64,000 nucleotides of DNA from Streptomyces noursei ATCC 11455 (GCF_001704275.1 NZ_CP011533.1:5766001-5830000); one strand, 5' to 3'; counted from the stretch's first letter, positions 1-8,678 are shown. Translations and numbers: made by a program. The notes: generated by a model from the sequence alone, not told the origin.

Positions 1-126
1 GCCGTCGTCCACGTAGCACAGCTCGTACTCGACCGCGAGCGGGTCGAGCACCGCGCGCAGCTGTTCGTCGAAGCGGCCTATGACGGCCTCTTCGTTGTAG
101 CAGGGCACGACGATGGAGAGCTTCAT
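1..126 (-). CDS. GT2 glycosyltransferase, N-terminal fragment
   Basis: This is the first 42 codons of a family 2 glycosyltransferase; the rest lies beyond the left edge of the window. The protein starts MKLSIVVPCYNEE, the classic GT2 opening strand, and ends at the edge with the nucleotide-binding CYVDDG segment. The NEEAVIGRF spacing resembles polyprenyl-phosphate sugar transferases of the DPM1/GtrB type, but too little is visible to be sure. It runs leftward, the same direction as the YfhO-type membrane gene 74 nt upstream, so the two may be one operon supplying lipid-linked sugars to the wall glycan genes nearby. Confidence 0.85.
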   Translation of the reverse strand, partial: MKLSIVVPCYNEEAVIGRFDEQLRAVLDPLAVEYELCYVDDG

Positions 127-200
127 GAGCGGGCCGTTTCGCCGGGGGGTTCGCCGGGTGTCAGGGGGCGGTCGAAGTGGCCGTCCCCTGAAAGGCAATT

Positions 201-2861
201 CTACGAATTTGGGCGAAATGCACTATTTGGGAAGGAGGGTGGAGTGGGGCGCCACCGGCCGCGGCGGACGCGCGCCGCACCGGCCACCGCGCCCACCACC
301 AGCGCCGCCGCCCCGCTCGTCGCCAGCCCCGCGGCCAGGCCCGGAGGGGTGTAGGCACAGCTCAGCCGGGTCGCCCCGCGCGCCAGCGGAACGGCCAGCA
401 GCCCGCCGAACGCGCCGGGCGCCCGGTCCGGTCCGCCGTCCACCGAACAGCCCCATCCGGGCACCGCCGGCAGGGCGAGCACCGCGGTCCCCGCGGCCCC
501 CGGGCGCAGCGTCGCGGTCAGCTCGTGACCGCCCGCGGTGAGCCGCACCGGCCCCTCCAGGGCCCGCACCGCCGCGGCCAGCCGCCCCGGCGAGAGGCAG
601 CCGACGGCCCGCTCCGGCACGTACGGGCGGCCCTGCCCGGCGAACCGCACCCGCACCACCCCGTCGGCCGGTACGGTGCCCAGCCGCCGCAGCGGATTGG
701 CGGTGACGTCCCACCGGCCCACCGCCCGGGCGGTCCCGCCCGGCCCGCCGACCTCGCCCCCGAACCACGGCGCGTACCAGAGCGCCACGCTGCCGGGGGT
801 GCACCGCGCGGTGAAGGCCGTCCCGGTGTTCGGCGCGGCCAGCGCCTCGGCGTCCGCGGCGGGCAGCGGGCGGTCCGGCAGCAGCCAGCCGCCGGGCGCG
901 CGCTCCGGGGCCGGGGCCGCGGGTGTGCCGGCGGCCGGCACCAGCCGCGGCACCTCGTAGACCCGGGCGCCCAGCAGCCGCTCCTGGCGGGCGAAGACGG
1001 TGTCCGGGCCTCTGCCTGGGCCCGGCAGCGGCCCGCGCCGCACGGTCACCAGCGGCGCCGGCCGGTCGCGCACCACGGTGTACCGGCCGCGCGGCCCGCC
1101 CGCCGGCGGCATCGCCTGCGCGCTGCTCACCCCCATCAGCGCCCGGCCCACCGGGTCCTCGAAGCTGAGCGTGTGCCGGCCCCGGATGTACCAGCCGGCG
1201 CCCAGGCCGTGCAGCGCCCGGGCGGTCGCCACGGGCACATAGCTGCTGTAGTACGAGCCGCCCTCGCCGCCGAGCAGCAGCGGATCGTTGTTCGCGTACT
1301 CGTGCGGGCCCGGGTCGGTACGGGAGCGCGGCCAGTCGTCGCGGGCGATCAGCCCCCGCCGGGTGGCCAGCGACCCCGCGGTCATCGTCAGCTTCGGCCG
1401 GAACCACGGGATCCCGTCCCGCACGGCCGTCACCGAGAACGCCGTGTACGCCGCGGTGAGCGTGGCGGCGCCGGTCAGCACCGCGGTGGCCGCCAGCCGC
1501 GCCCGGGGCCGCCCACGGAGGCGGGCCAGCGCCGCCAGGACCACCGCCCCGCCGCCCGCCACCACGAGCCAGGTCGCGCCGCCCACCGCGCTCCGGTTCC
1601 GGCAGCAGCCCAGCAGCACCGCGACCAGCGCCGCCCCCGCGGCCAGCTCGCGCGCCCGCGGGCGGTGCGCCAGCGCCAGCCACGCGATCATCACCAGCAC
1701 CCCGCTGAGCACGAAGGCGGCCCGGTACGGGCTCCCGTTGGGCAGCGCCAGCCCGTGCCACAGCAGGATCGTCGGCTTCCACACGAACGAGGCGCCGATC
1801 CCCACCGCGAGCAGCGACCACCCGATCCGGACCCGTGCCGGCACCGCCCGGACGAACGGGAAGGCGGCCACCAGCAGCAGCGCCGGCACCCCGACGAAGA
1901 CGTTGGGCGCCGGCACGTCGCCGTGCCCGCCCGGCAGCAACTGCGCCAGCTGGTCCAGCAGCGGCGGCCGGCCCCCGTACACCGCCGTGGGCGGCGGCTG
2001 GGCGACCCGGCTGGCCCGCAGCGACACCGTCAGCACCGGCGCGGCCAGCGCGACCCCGGCCGCCGTCATACCGGCCGCCCGGCCCACCACCCGCAGCCGC
2101 CCGCCGGCGGTCTCGGCGTCGGTCGTCAGCCGCACCGCCAGCACCAGCCCCGTCGCCAACGCGGCCATCGCCGCGGTGTAGAAGTTCCCGGCGAAGGCGA
2201 CCGCCACCAGCAGCGTCCCCGTCACCCAGCGCACCCGCCGCAGGCACCAGTCCGCCGCGATCCCGAGCAGCGGCAGCGAGACCAGCCCCCACATCCACAT
2301 CGGATCGGCGTACCCGTCGTTCAGCACCCAGGCGCACAGCCCGTACCCCACCGCCAGCAGCGCCCGCAGCACCCCCGGCCCGGGTCGCAGCCGCCCCAGC
2401 AGGACGGTCATCAGCGCCGCGCCCAGCCCGATGCTCAGCAGCGTCACCAGGAACACCGGCAGATCCACCAGGGCCCGCGGGAACACCCCCACCAGCAGCG
2501 AGAACGGGTTCATCAGATACGTGACGAAGTCCGCCAGGAACGGGACGCCGTACCCGCTGCCCCAGTTGAAGAACAGGTCCCCGTGGGCGCCGCCGTGCAG
2601 CAGGTCCCACAGCCGGGCGTGGAAGGGCACGAACTGGTTGCCCAGATCGTTCACGGAGCGGGACCGCGGCCCGAACGGATAGCTGCCGTGGACGGCCAGC
2701 GCCAGGCAGTACGCGCCCATGGACAGCAGCGCCGCGAGCATGGGCGCGGCCGGCCACCGCCGGATCCCGGTCGGGGATGTGGGGCGCGTCGCGCCGGACG
2801 GCGTCCGGGCAACCTCCCGGGCCCGCACCCCCTCTTGCGGTGCGGAAGGTGTCGGGCTCAC
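201..2861 (-). CDS. YfhO-family polytopic membrane protein
   Basis: This 886-residue integral membrane protein resembles the bacterial YfhO family (GT-C-like architecture), which is linked to sugar modification of lipoteichoic or wall glycopolymers. After a short cytoplasmic N-terminus it shows about a dozen hydrophobic helices up to roughly residue 480, then a long extracytoplasmic C-terminal region and a final helix. An early loop carries the PFGPRSRSVNDLGNQ segment typical of the family's extracellular loop 1. A longer frame reaches 3020, but I chose the GTG at 2861 because GGAGGA sits six bases before it and the longer form would overlap the divergent glycosyltransferase. The exact reaction is not known from sequence. 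Confidence 0.8.
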   Translation of the reverse strand: MSPTPSAPQEGVRAREVARTPSGATRPTSPTGIRRWPAAPMLAALLSMGAYCLALAVHGSYPFGPRSRSVNDLGNQFVPFHARLWDLLHGGAHGDLFFNWGSGYGVPFLADFVTYLMNPFSLLVGVFPRALVDLPVFLVTLLSIGLGAALMTVLLGRLRPGPGVLRALLAVGYGLCAWVLNDGYADPMWMWGLVSLPLLGIAADWCLRRVRWVTGTLLVAVAFAGNFYTAAMAALATGLVLAVRLTTDAETAGGRLRVVGRAAGMTAAGVALAAPVLTVSLRASRVAQPPPTAVYGGRPPLLDQLAQLLPGGHGDVPAPNVFVGVPALLLVAAFPFVRAVPARVRIGWSLLAVGIGASFVWKPTILLWHGLALPNGSPYRAAFVLSGVLVMIAWLALAHRPRARELAAGAALVAVLLGCCRNRSAVGGATWLVVAGGGAVVLAALARLRGRPRARLAATAVLTGAATLTAAYTAFSVTAVRDGIPWFRPKLTMTAGSLATRRGLIARDDWPRSRTDPGPHEYANNDPLLLGGEGGSYYSSYVPVATARALHGLGAGWYIRGRHTLSFEDPVGRALMGVSSAQAMPPAGGPRGRYTVVRDRPAPLVTVRRGPLPGPGRGPDTVFARQERLLGARVYEVPRLVPAAGTPAAPAPERAPGGWLLPDRPLPAADAEALAAPNTGTAFTARCTPGSVALWYAPWFGGEVGGPGGTARAVGRWDVTANPLRRLGTVPADGVVRVRFAGQGRPYVPERAVGCLSPGRLAAAVRALEGPVRLTAGGHELTATLRPGAAGTAVLALPAVPGWGCSVDGGPDRAPGAFGGLLAVPLARGATRLSCAYTPPGLAAGLATSGAAALVVGAVAGAARVRRGRWRPTPPSFPNSAFRPNS

Positions 2862-3009
2862 CGGCGCTCCTCCGAGGTCGGCGCGGTGCTCCGCGCGCAG
2901 ACAGGCAGCGAACGATTTATATGGCTTGATGTCTTGATAGTCCGTTTTACCCCGGAGGGGGCGGGGTAGGGCGAGGACCCGCAGAGAAGGAACGGAGGCC
3001 ACTGTTCCC
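2862..3009. promoter_or_regulatory. Divergent promoter region of two envelope genes
   Basis: This gap separates the leftward YfhO-type gene from the rightward GT2 gene. It contains a conspicuous A/T-rich patch at 2912-2946, unusual for this genome, including ATTTATATGG and GATAGT at 2936-2941. GATAGT would serve as a rightward -10 box, and TATAAA read on the other strand as a leftward one. No convincing -35 hexamers were found, so the region is called as a promoter on composition and gene orientation. Confidence 0.4.
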
Positions 3010-4992
3010 GTGTCCCGCAACTCCGCTCATCCCGACCACGCCGAGAACCCCGAGAACCCCGAGAACCCCACGGGCCTCGAAAGCGCCGACGGCCGCGACG
3101 ACCGGGCCCGCCCCGACCCGACCGTCACCGTGATCGTGCCGGTCCACAACACCCGCCGCTACCTCGACCGCAGCCTCGGCTCGGTCTTCGCGCAGACCCT
3201 CGACCCGCACCGGATCGAGATCATCGCCGTCGACGACGGCTCCACCGACGGCAGCGCCGCCTGGCTCGACGAGGCCGCCGCCGCCCACCCCCGCCTCACC
3301 GTCGTCCACCAGCCGGCCTCCGGCGGCGCCGGCCGGCCCCGCAACGTCGGCCTGGACCGCGCCACCGGCGACTACGTCTTCTTCCTCGACTCCGACGACC
3401 ACCTCGGCCCCGAGGCGCTGGCCCGCCTCGTCCGGATGGCCCAGGAGCACGACTCCGACATCGTCTACGGCCGCATCGTCGGCGTGGAGGGCCGCGGCGC
3501 CCCCGTGGACCTGCGCACCACCAGCCCCCGCGTCTCGGTCTTCGACTCGCCCGTCTACTGGACCCTCGCCGCCTACAAGCTCTTCCGCCGCTCCTTCGTC
3601 GAGCGCCACCACCTGCGCTTCGTCGAGGGCCGCCTGCTCGGCGAGGACCTCCCCTTCGGCATCACCGCCCTGCTGCGCGCCGGGACCGTCTCCGTCCTCG
3701 CCGACTACGACTGCTACTACCTGCACGGACGCGAGGACGACAGCAACGCCTCCCGCCAGGACATGGACTGGCCCGGCTACCTCGCCTACATCGACACCGT
3801 CCTGGCCGTCCTGACCGCCGAGGTCCCGCCCGGCCCGGACCGCGACAAGCTGATGGTCCGCCACTTCCACGGCGAGATACTCATGCCGTTCGCGGCCTCC
3901 TATCTCGCCCGGGACGAGGCCGGCCGCCGCGCGATGCGCGAGGCCGCCCGCCCCCTGGTCGACCGCCACCTCACCGACCGGGTGCTCGCCGCCCTCCCGC
4001 CCGGCCTCCGCCTCCGCGCCCACTGCCTGCGCGCCGGTCTCGCCGCCGAACTGGACGCCGTCGTCCGGGCCGACTCCGGCCCCGGCCCGGCACCCGGCCC
4101 GCCCCTCGTCGAGGACGGCCGCGCCTACGCCGCCTACCCCCACTTCCGCGACCCGGACCACCCGCTGCCGGACGCCCTCTACGACCTCACCGACCGCATC
4201 GCGGTGCACCAGCGCCTGACCGACCTCCAGTGGGTCGGCGGCGTCCTCCACCTCCACGGCACCGCGGCCCTTAGCGCCGCCGGCGACGTCGGCACCGATC
4301 AGGTGGATCTCGTCCTGCACCGCAGCGGCGCCCACCTCCGCGTCCCCGCTGCATACGGCCCCGACGGCGCCTGGCACGCCGCCCTCGACCCGGCCGCCGC
4401 GGCCCACGGCGCACCGCTGGCGGAGGGCATCTGGGGCCTGAAGATCGCGGTCGCGGCGGGCGGCGCGGACGCCGCGGCCGCCGAGCCGGCCACCGCCCTC
4501 CGCCGGGAGGTCTGGCTGGTCCCCGAAGGCGGCGCGCCGGCCACCGACACCGCCCCCCGCGTCGTCGGCCACGGCCCCGAGGGCCCCACCGTCGCCGCGC
4601 TCTTCCTCTCCTCCCCGCACGGCCACCTCCACCTCGACCTGGACCACGACGGCGCCCGCCGCCCGCTCGGCGCCGACCTGCGGGGCGAGGCGGCCTGCAC
4701 CCGCGCCGGCCGCGCCACGGTCGCCGCCCGCCTCACCCTCCCCGGCTGCCCCGTCGACGCCGGCCTCCAGTTCGTGCTCCGCGACGCCACCCGCTGCGTG
4801 GCCCTGCGCACCACCGTCGAACGCGGCGCCGGCGACCGCTACCGCGCCCGCTCCCGCCTGCGCAGCGGCCCCCCGGGCACCTGGCGGGTCGCCCTCCGCC
4901 TCACCGCGGGCGGCCTGCGGCGCGAACTCCCGGTCCGATCCGCCGACGGCGCGGGGCCGTTGACGCTCACCGTGCCGGGGCCGGGGCGCTGA
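3010..4992 (+). CDS. GT2 glycosyltransferase with C-terminal accessory domain
   Basis: This 660-residue protein starts at GTG, with GGAGG about 11 bases upstream. Residues 39-270 form a GT-A family 2 domain: TVTVIVPVHNT, IIAVDDGSTDG and the metal-binding FFLDSDDHL. The C-terminal half has no catalytic motif and is predicted beta-rich, similar in layout to polymer-modifying glycosyltransferases such as TarS, which carry beta-sandwich modules after the GT2 domain. It shares this layout with the proteins at 11597-13282 and 13594-17151. A role in decorating wall teichoic acid or a related polymer is inferred from that company, not shown. The first 35 residues are charged and include repeats of ENP. 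Confidence 0.85.
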   Translation: MSRNSAHPDHAENPENPENPTGLESADGRDDRARPDPTVTVIVPVHNTRRYLDRSLGSVFAQTLDPHRIEIIAVDDGSTDGSAAWLDEAAAAHPRLTVVHQPASGGAGRPRNVGLDRATGDYVFFLDSDDHLGPEALARLVRMAQEHDSDIVYGRIVGVEGRGAPVDLRTTSPRVSVFDSPVYWTLAAYKLFRRSFVERHHLRFVEGRLLGEDLPFGITALLRAGTVSVLADYDCYYLHGREDDSNASRQDMDWPGYLAYIDTVLAVLTAEVPPGPDRDKLMVRHFHGEILMPFAASYLARDEAGRRAMREAARPLVDRHLTDRVLAALPPGLRLRAHCLRAGLAAELDAVVRADSGPGPAPGPPLVEDGRAYAAYPHFRDPDHPLPDALYDLTDRIAVHQRLTDLQWVGGVLHLHGTAALSAAGDVGTDQVDLVLHRSGAHLRVPAAYGPDGAWHAALDPAAAAHGAPLAEGIWGLKIAVAAGGADAAAAEPATALRREVWLVPEGGAPATDTAPRVVGHGPEGPTVAALFLSSPHGHLHLDLDHDGARRPLGADLRGEAACTRAGRATVAARLTLPGCPVDAGLQFVLRDATRCVALRTTVERGAGDRYRARSRLRSGPPGTWRVALRLTAGGLRRELPVRSADGAGPLTLTVPGPGR

Positions 4993-5039
4993 CGCCCCGC
5001 GCGGCGCCGTCGTCCGGCGCGCGTCGCGGGCCCCCGGGC

Positions 5040-5456
5040 TCAGCGCGGGTCGTTCTCGCGCCGCAGCTCGGCCCAGACGCTTTTGCCCCAGGGGAGCCGT
5101 TCGCAGCCCCAGCGGTGGGAGAGCGCGTCGATGAGGGCCAGGCCCCGCCCGTACTCGTCGCCGATGCCCGTCACGCGGACCTCGGGGATGCGCCGGGAGG
5201 TGTCCACGACCGCGATCCGGACCACCGTCCCGGCCGGGCGTGTGACGGTGACCCGTACGGCGCAGGCGCGGGTGTGCCGGGCGGCGTTCGAGACGAGTTC
5301 GGTGACGACCAGGGCTCCGCTGTCCACGACGGAGTGCAGGCCCCAGGCGGTCAGGGCCGTGCGGACCAGGATGCGGGCGGGGGCGGCGCTTTCGGCCGCG
5401 CACGGCAGGGTCTGGGTGTATTCAGGGTGTCCGGTGGGACGAACGGTGACGGCCAT
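5040..5456 (-). CDS. HATPase_c_2 anti-sigma/regulatory ATPase
   Basis: This 138-residue protein is a stand-alone GHKL ATPase domain of the RsbW/SpoIIAB class, abundant in Streptomyces. The N-box is VVTELVSNAARHT at about residues 48-60, the G1 box is VVDTSRR and the G2 region is EYGRGLALID. Such proteins act as anti-sigma factors or serine kinases of antagonists, but many Streptomyces copies have no assigned partner. No sigma factor or antagonist lies next to it. The gene faces a GntR regulator across a promoter packed with TCTAGA sites, and is the probable target of that regulator. Confidence 0.85.
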   Translation of the reverse strand: MAVTVRPTGHPEYTQTLPCAAESAAPARILVRTALTAWGLHSVVDSGALVVTELVSNAARHTRACAVRVTVTRPAGTVVRIAVVDTSRRIPEVRVTGIGDEYGRGLALIDALSHRWGCERLPWGKSVWAELRRENDPR

Positions 5457-5518
5457 CAGGACCTCGGTTCACTGGTTCGCTCGCTGCGTTCCGCGCGGGG
5501 GAGCAGGCGCGATGCAAC

Positions 5519-5650
5519 ATCTCTAGACATATTTATTAGAGCGCTCCTCTCTAGAGACGTCAATGTGCTCTCTAGAGAGGATGGGAGGCGAGTTCTGCGA
5601 TCACACGCACGGTGCTGGCGGCGCGCCCATGGCCTAGGGTGTCTAGAGAG
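5519..5650. promoter_or_regulatory. Four TCTAGA-centred GntR operators
   Basis: TCTAGA cores lie at 5522-5527, 5550-5555, 5571-5576 and 5642-5647. The third is a perfect 12-bp palindrome, CTCTCTAGAGAG at 5568-5579; the others are close variants sharing the CTCTAGAGA flanks. Centres are spaced 28, 21 and 71 bp, and 21 bp is two helical turns. TCTAGA is also the core of DasR-type (HutC subfamily) GntR operators, but the flanks differ from the DasR consensus TGGTCTAGACCA. The first three cover the HATPase promoter. The fourth sits just after a TAGGGT -10 box (5635-5640) of the GntR gene, which suggests autoregulation. Confidence 0.7.
5535..5563 (-). promoter_or_regulatory. Promoter of the HATPase gene
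   Basis: On the minus strand a TTGACG -35 box (5563 to 5558) is followed after exactly 17 bases by TCTAAT (5540 to 5535), a good -10 match for a housekeeping sigma factor. A TCTAGA operator sits inside the spacer, another just upstream of the -35 and a third at the expected transcription start. This is the arrangement expected for tight repression. Confidence 0.65.
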
Positions 5651-5668
5651 GAAGAGGAGGGCTCCCGC

Positions 5669-6427
5669 ATGGCCAGCACCGAGGGCGACCGCCGGCCGAA
5701 GTACCAGCGGATCGCGGACTCGCTGCGCGAGGCGATCCGGGCGGGCACCTACGGCCCCGGCGACCGGCTCCCGGGTGAGAACGACCTGATGACCGCGCAC
5801 GGCGTGGCGCGCATGACCGCGCGTCAGGCGCTGGGCGTCCTCCAGAACGAAGGGCTGGCCGAGTCCCGCAAGGGCGCCGGCGTCTTCGTGCGGGCCTTCC
5901 GCCCGCTGCGGCGTCAGGGCATAGAGCGGTTGGCGCGCGGGCAGTGGGGCGCCGGCCGCTCGATCTGGTCCGCCGACGCCGAGAACCGCCGGGTGGTCGT
6001 GGACCAGGTGGCGGTGTCGGAGGAGGCCGCCCCGGAGGCGGTCAGGAAGGTCCTGGACCTGGGCGGCGAGGACACCGTCTGCGTGCGCCGCCGCCGTTAC
6101 GTGCTGGAGGAGAAGCCCGTCCTGCTCGCGACGAGCTACCTCCCGGCGTCGCTGGTCGCGGGATCGGTCATCGCCCACGAGGACACCGGACCGGGCGGCA
6201 TGTACGCCCGGCTCGCCGAACTCGGTTCCGGGCCGGTGCACTTCCGCGAGGAGATCCGCTCCCGGATGCCCACGAAGGAGGAGGCGGAGCAGCTGAGCAT
6301 CTCCCCGGGCACGCCGGTGATCCTCATCCACCGGACGGCCTTCGCGGACGAGGGGCGCCCCGTGGAGTTCAACGAGATGACGCTCGACGCCGCGTCGTAC
6401 GTGCTGGAGTACGGCTTCGACGCGTGA
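5669..6427 (+). CDS. GntR-family regulator, HutC/UTRA type
   Basis: This 252-residue transcriptional regulator has an N-terminal winged helix (residues 10-75, with the recognition stretch GENDLMTAHGVARMTARQAL) and a C-terminal UTRA ligand-binding domain from about residue 95. The UTRA domain ends with LIHRTAFADEGRPVEFNEM, typical of HutC-type members. The ATG at 5669 is preferred over an upstream in-frame ATG because AGGAGG lies eight bases before it. The effector is unknown; UTRA domains usually bind sugar phosphates, amino acids or similar small ligands. Operators resembling its subfamily's TCTAGA core cover both its own promoter and that of the divergent HATPase gene. Confidence 0.9.
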   Translation: MASTEGDRRPKYQRIADSLREAIRAGTYGPGDRLPGENDLMTAHGVARMTARQALGVLQNEGLAESRKGAGVFVRAFRPLRRQGIERLARGQWGAGRSIWSADAENRRVVVDQVAVSEEAAPEAVRKVLDLGGEDTVCVRRRRYVLEEKPVLLATSYLPASLVAGSVIAHEDTGPGGMYARLAELGSGPVHFREEIRSRMPTKEEAEQLSISPGTPVILIHRTAFADEGRPVEFNEMTLDAASYVLEYGFDA

Positions 6428-6430
6428 GAC

Positions 6431-6453
6431 CGCCGGCGGTGGCGCCGCCGGCG
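6431..6453 (+). terminator. GC hairpin after GntR gene
   Basis: A 9-bp perfect stem (CGCCGGCGG at 6431-6439 with its complement at 6445-6453) and a 5-base loop start four bases after the GntR stop codon. There is no T-run, as is usual for Streptomyces terminators. Confidence 0.5.
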
Positions 6454-6584
6454 CTGCTGGTGCTGTCGGTGCCCTCCGTCCTCTCGGTCCTCTCCGTCCC
6501 CCCTCGGCGCTCTCGGTGCCGGGTGCCCAACACTCCTTCCTTGTCGCGTTCTTGGCGCGTTTCCCGTAGCCCCGCGGTGCCAAA

Positions 6585-6607
6585 TTGTTCTATAAAAGCT
6601 AGAACAA
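6585..6607. promoter_or_regulatory. Operator-like inverted repeat before secreted hydrolase
   Basis: TTGTTCTA (6585-6592) and TAGAACAA (6600-6607) form a perfect 8-bp inverted repeat with a 7-base spacer. A TATAAA sequence at 6591-6596, possibly the -10 box, lies across the left arm and spacer. The site ends 82 bases before the hydrolase start and about 160 bases after the GntR gene. A bound dimer would block the promoter. The sequence differs from the TCTAGAG sites of the neighbouring GntR protein, so a different regulator is likely. Confidence 0.55.
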
Positions 6608-6689
6608 CCCGACGGGGGCTTCGTGGACCGTCCTCGGTCCCCCGCCGCTCCCCGTCTCCTCACACCGCCTCAACACACAGGGAGATCCC

Positions 6690-7784
6690 ATGCGTTCGCG
6701 CACCCCTTGGCGCGGCAGGATGCTCACCGCGCTCGCGGCGGCGGTGGCCGTCGCCGCCGGGCCGGTATTAGGCGCGGCCGGGGCGTCCGCGGCCCCCCGT
6801 GCCGCCGCCCTGGTCCCCGCACAGGACCGCGAGGTCCGGTTCACCGTGGACGGCACCACGGCCCACGGCACCGTGCACATCCCCGCCCACCGGCCGGGCC
6901 GCAGGCTCGCCGCCGCGCTGCTGATCCCCGGCAGCGGCCCGACCGACCGCAACGGCGACGTGCCGCCCACGTTCCCGCACACCCTCTCCCTCTTCGCGGA
7001 CACCCTCGGCGAGGACGGCGTGATGAGCCTGCGGTTCGACAAGTACGGCTCCGGGCGGACGGGCCTGGGCGGCGGTCCCGGCGCCCCCGACATGGCCGCC
7101 TACACCCGCCAGGCCGTGGCCGCGTACGACACCCTGCGCCATCAGCCGGAAGCCGATCCCCGCGCGCTGCTGGTGGTCGGGCACAGCGAGGGCGGCCTGC
7201 GGGCGCTGCTCGTGGACCGCGCGGTGGCCGTCAAGCCCGCCGGGCTCGCGCTCATCGCCCCGCAGGACATGCACCTGCTGGACATGGTCGACTTCCAGCT
7301 GGCGGGCGCCCTGGACCGGGCGGTCGCGGCCGGACGACTCGACGCCGCCCGGGCGGCGTCGAACAAGAGGGGCGTGACCAGGGCCGTCGCGGACTTCCGG
7401 GCCGGGCGCCCGGTGGACACCGCGGGGCTGCTGCCCGACGTCGCCGCCGCCCTCGACGGCATGTTCGGCCCGGTCAACGCGGACTTCGTCCGCAGCGACG
7501 ACGCCGTCTACCCGCCGTCCGTGGCCCGCGGTGTCGCGCCCGGCACCCGCACCCTGGTCACCTGCGGCACGGAGGACACCAATGTGCCGTGCCGGACCAC
7601 GCCGGCCCTGGTGTCCGCCCTCGCCGCCGCCCGCACCACCGGCCCCGGGCTGCGGGTCCTGCCCGGTCTCGACCATCTGCTGCACCCCGCCGGGGCCCCG
7701 GCCGACGACGCGATGATCGCCCCGGCCGCGCGACGGGCCCTGCACACGTTCGTCCGCCCCTGGCGCCAGGACACGGGGAACTGA
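6690..7784 (+). CDS. Secreted alpha/beta hydrolase
   Basis: This 364-residue exported enzyme has a Sec signal peptide (RSRTPWRGR, a hydrophobic core to about residue 30, then ASAAPRA as the cleavage region). The alpha/beta-hydrolase fold is shown by the nucleophile elbow GHSEGG with Ser166, the acidic residue in CGTEDTNVP and the histidine in GLDHLLHP. The GSGPTDRNGD stretch at about residue 81 is the oxyanion-hole region seen in dienelactone-hydrolase-like and esterase families. The substrate cannot be inferred. Its own promoter carries the TTGTTCTA inverted repeat, so expression is probably regulated. A strong hairpin separates it from the convergent TetR gene. Confidence 0.85.
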   Translation: MRSRTPWRGRMLTALAAAVAVAAGPVLGAAGASAAPRAAALVPAQDREVRFTVDGTTAHGTVHIPAHRPGRRLAAALLIPGSGPTDRNGDVPPTFPHTLSLFADTLGEDGVMSLRFDKYGSGRTGLGGGPGAPDMAAYTRQAVAAYDTLRHQPEADPRALLVVGHSEGGLRALLVDRAVAVKPAGLALIAPQDMHLLDMVDFQLAGALDRAVAAGRLDAARAASNKRGVTRAVADFRAGRPVDTAGLLPDVAAALDGMFGPVNADFVRSDDAVYPPSVARGVAPGTRTLVTCGTEDTNVPCRTTPALVSALAAARTTGPGLRVLPGLDHLLHPAGAPADDAMIAPAARRALHTFVRPWRQDTGN

Positions 7785-7816
7785 GGCCCCTTCAGCACGC
7801 CGACCCGTGCGCACCT

Positions 7817-7847
7817 CCGCCCCGCCGGATCCCGTCCGGCGGGGCGG
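7817..7847. terminator. Bidirectional hairpin between convergent genes
   Basis: A perfect 12-bp stem, CCGCCCCGCCGG at 7817-7828 and its complement at 7836-7847, with a 7-base loop, lies between the stop of the secreted hydrolase and the stop of the TetR gene. It can serve both strands. Confidence 0.65.
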
Positions 7848-7856
7848 TCGTGCCGC

Positions 7857-8612
7857 TCACCCGCCCGGCCGCGCCGCCGCCTCCGGCCCCGGCCGGGTGT
7901 CCAGTCCGTCCACCAGCCGGTCCAGGAAGCGCGTGAAGGTGGCCTCGGGGGTGCGGGGGCGGCCGGGGGCGGCCAGCGCCCGGGCGAGTTCGGGGTGCCG
8001 GCCGTCGGCGGCGACGGTGGCGAGGTAGTCCGCCTCGGCGGTGGCGCGGTCGGCGGAGTCGGCGGTGGCGGCACGGGCGAGCTCGTGGCCGACGTGGGAG
8101 GTCACGAAGCCGGTGAGGAGGCTGAAGACCTCCAGCTTCGCGGCGCCGTCCAGGGGGAGCGGCCGGAGCGCGGCGAGGGCGTGCTCCAGGAACGCCAGGG
8201 TGTGCGGTCCGAGGGTCCGTCGGGCGGTCAGGGCGGCCGGCAGCCAGGGGTGGCGGAGCATCAGGGCGCGCTGGTGGCGGGCGACGGCCTTGAGGTCGGC
8301 GCGCCAGTCGCCGGAGAGCGGGGCGGGCGGCAGGAGTTCGCCGCTGACGTGGTCGACCATCAGCTCCAGCAGCGTCTCCTTGTCGGGGGCGTAGCTGTAG
8401 AGGGACATCACGCCGGCGCCGACCCGCGCGGCGACCGCGCGCATGGTGACCGCGTCGAGCCCCTCGGCGTCGGCGAGGGCGACGGCCGCGGCGGTGATCG
8501 CCTCGCGGCTGAAGGCGGGGCGGCGCCCGCGGCGGGGGCGGTCGGGGGTCAGCCAGAGCTGCCGGGGGTCGGCGCCCGGGGCGCCGGGCCGGTCGCCGGG
8601 GGATGCGGGCAC
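7857..8612 (-). CDS. TetR-family repressor
   Basis: This 251-residue regulator starts at GTG, with GAGGAG nine bases upstream; a much longer open frame extends over the divergent gene but has no support. The N-terminal helix-turn-helix spans about residues 28-75 (FSREAITAAAVALADAEGLDAVTM, then AAVAARVGAGVMSLYSY). The C-terminal ligand domain is of the tetracycline-repressor-like type common in actinomycetes. It is divergent from a CocE-type hydrolase. A perfect 23-bp palindrome in the 113-bp gap is the obvious operator, so it probably controls both itself and the hydrolase. The ligand is unknown and may be an ester or peptide handled by the hydrolase. Confidence 0.88.
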   Translation of the reverse strand: MPASPGDRPGAPGADPRQLWLTPDRPRRGRRPAFSREAITAAAVALADAEGLDAVTMRAVAARVGAGVMSLYSYAPDKETLLELMVDHVSGELLPPAPLSGDWRADLKAVARHQRALMLRHPWLPAALTARRTLGPHTLAFLEHALAALRPLPLDGAAKLEVFSLLTGFVTSHVGHELARAATADSADRATAEADYLATVAADGRHPELARALAAPGRPRTPEATFTRFLDRLVDGLDTRPGPEAAARPGG

Positions 8613-8678
8613 GGTGCGGCGCTCCTCTTGCGGACGTGGGTGGTGGGCGGGCCGTGGGGCACCATCCAAGCATCCGCT

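Noticed and set aside
525..2969. 814-codon open frame antisense to the YfhO-type gene
   Set aside because: Composition is that of a codon-position shadow, and the hydrophobic helices lie on the opposite strand.
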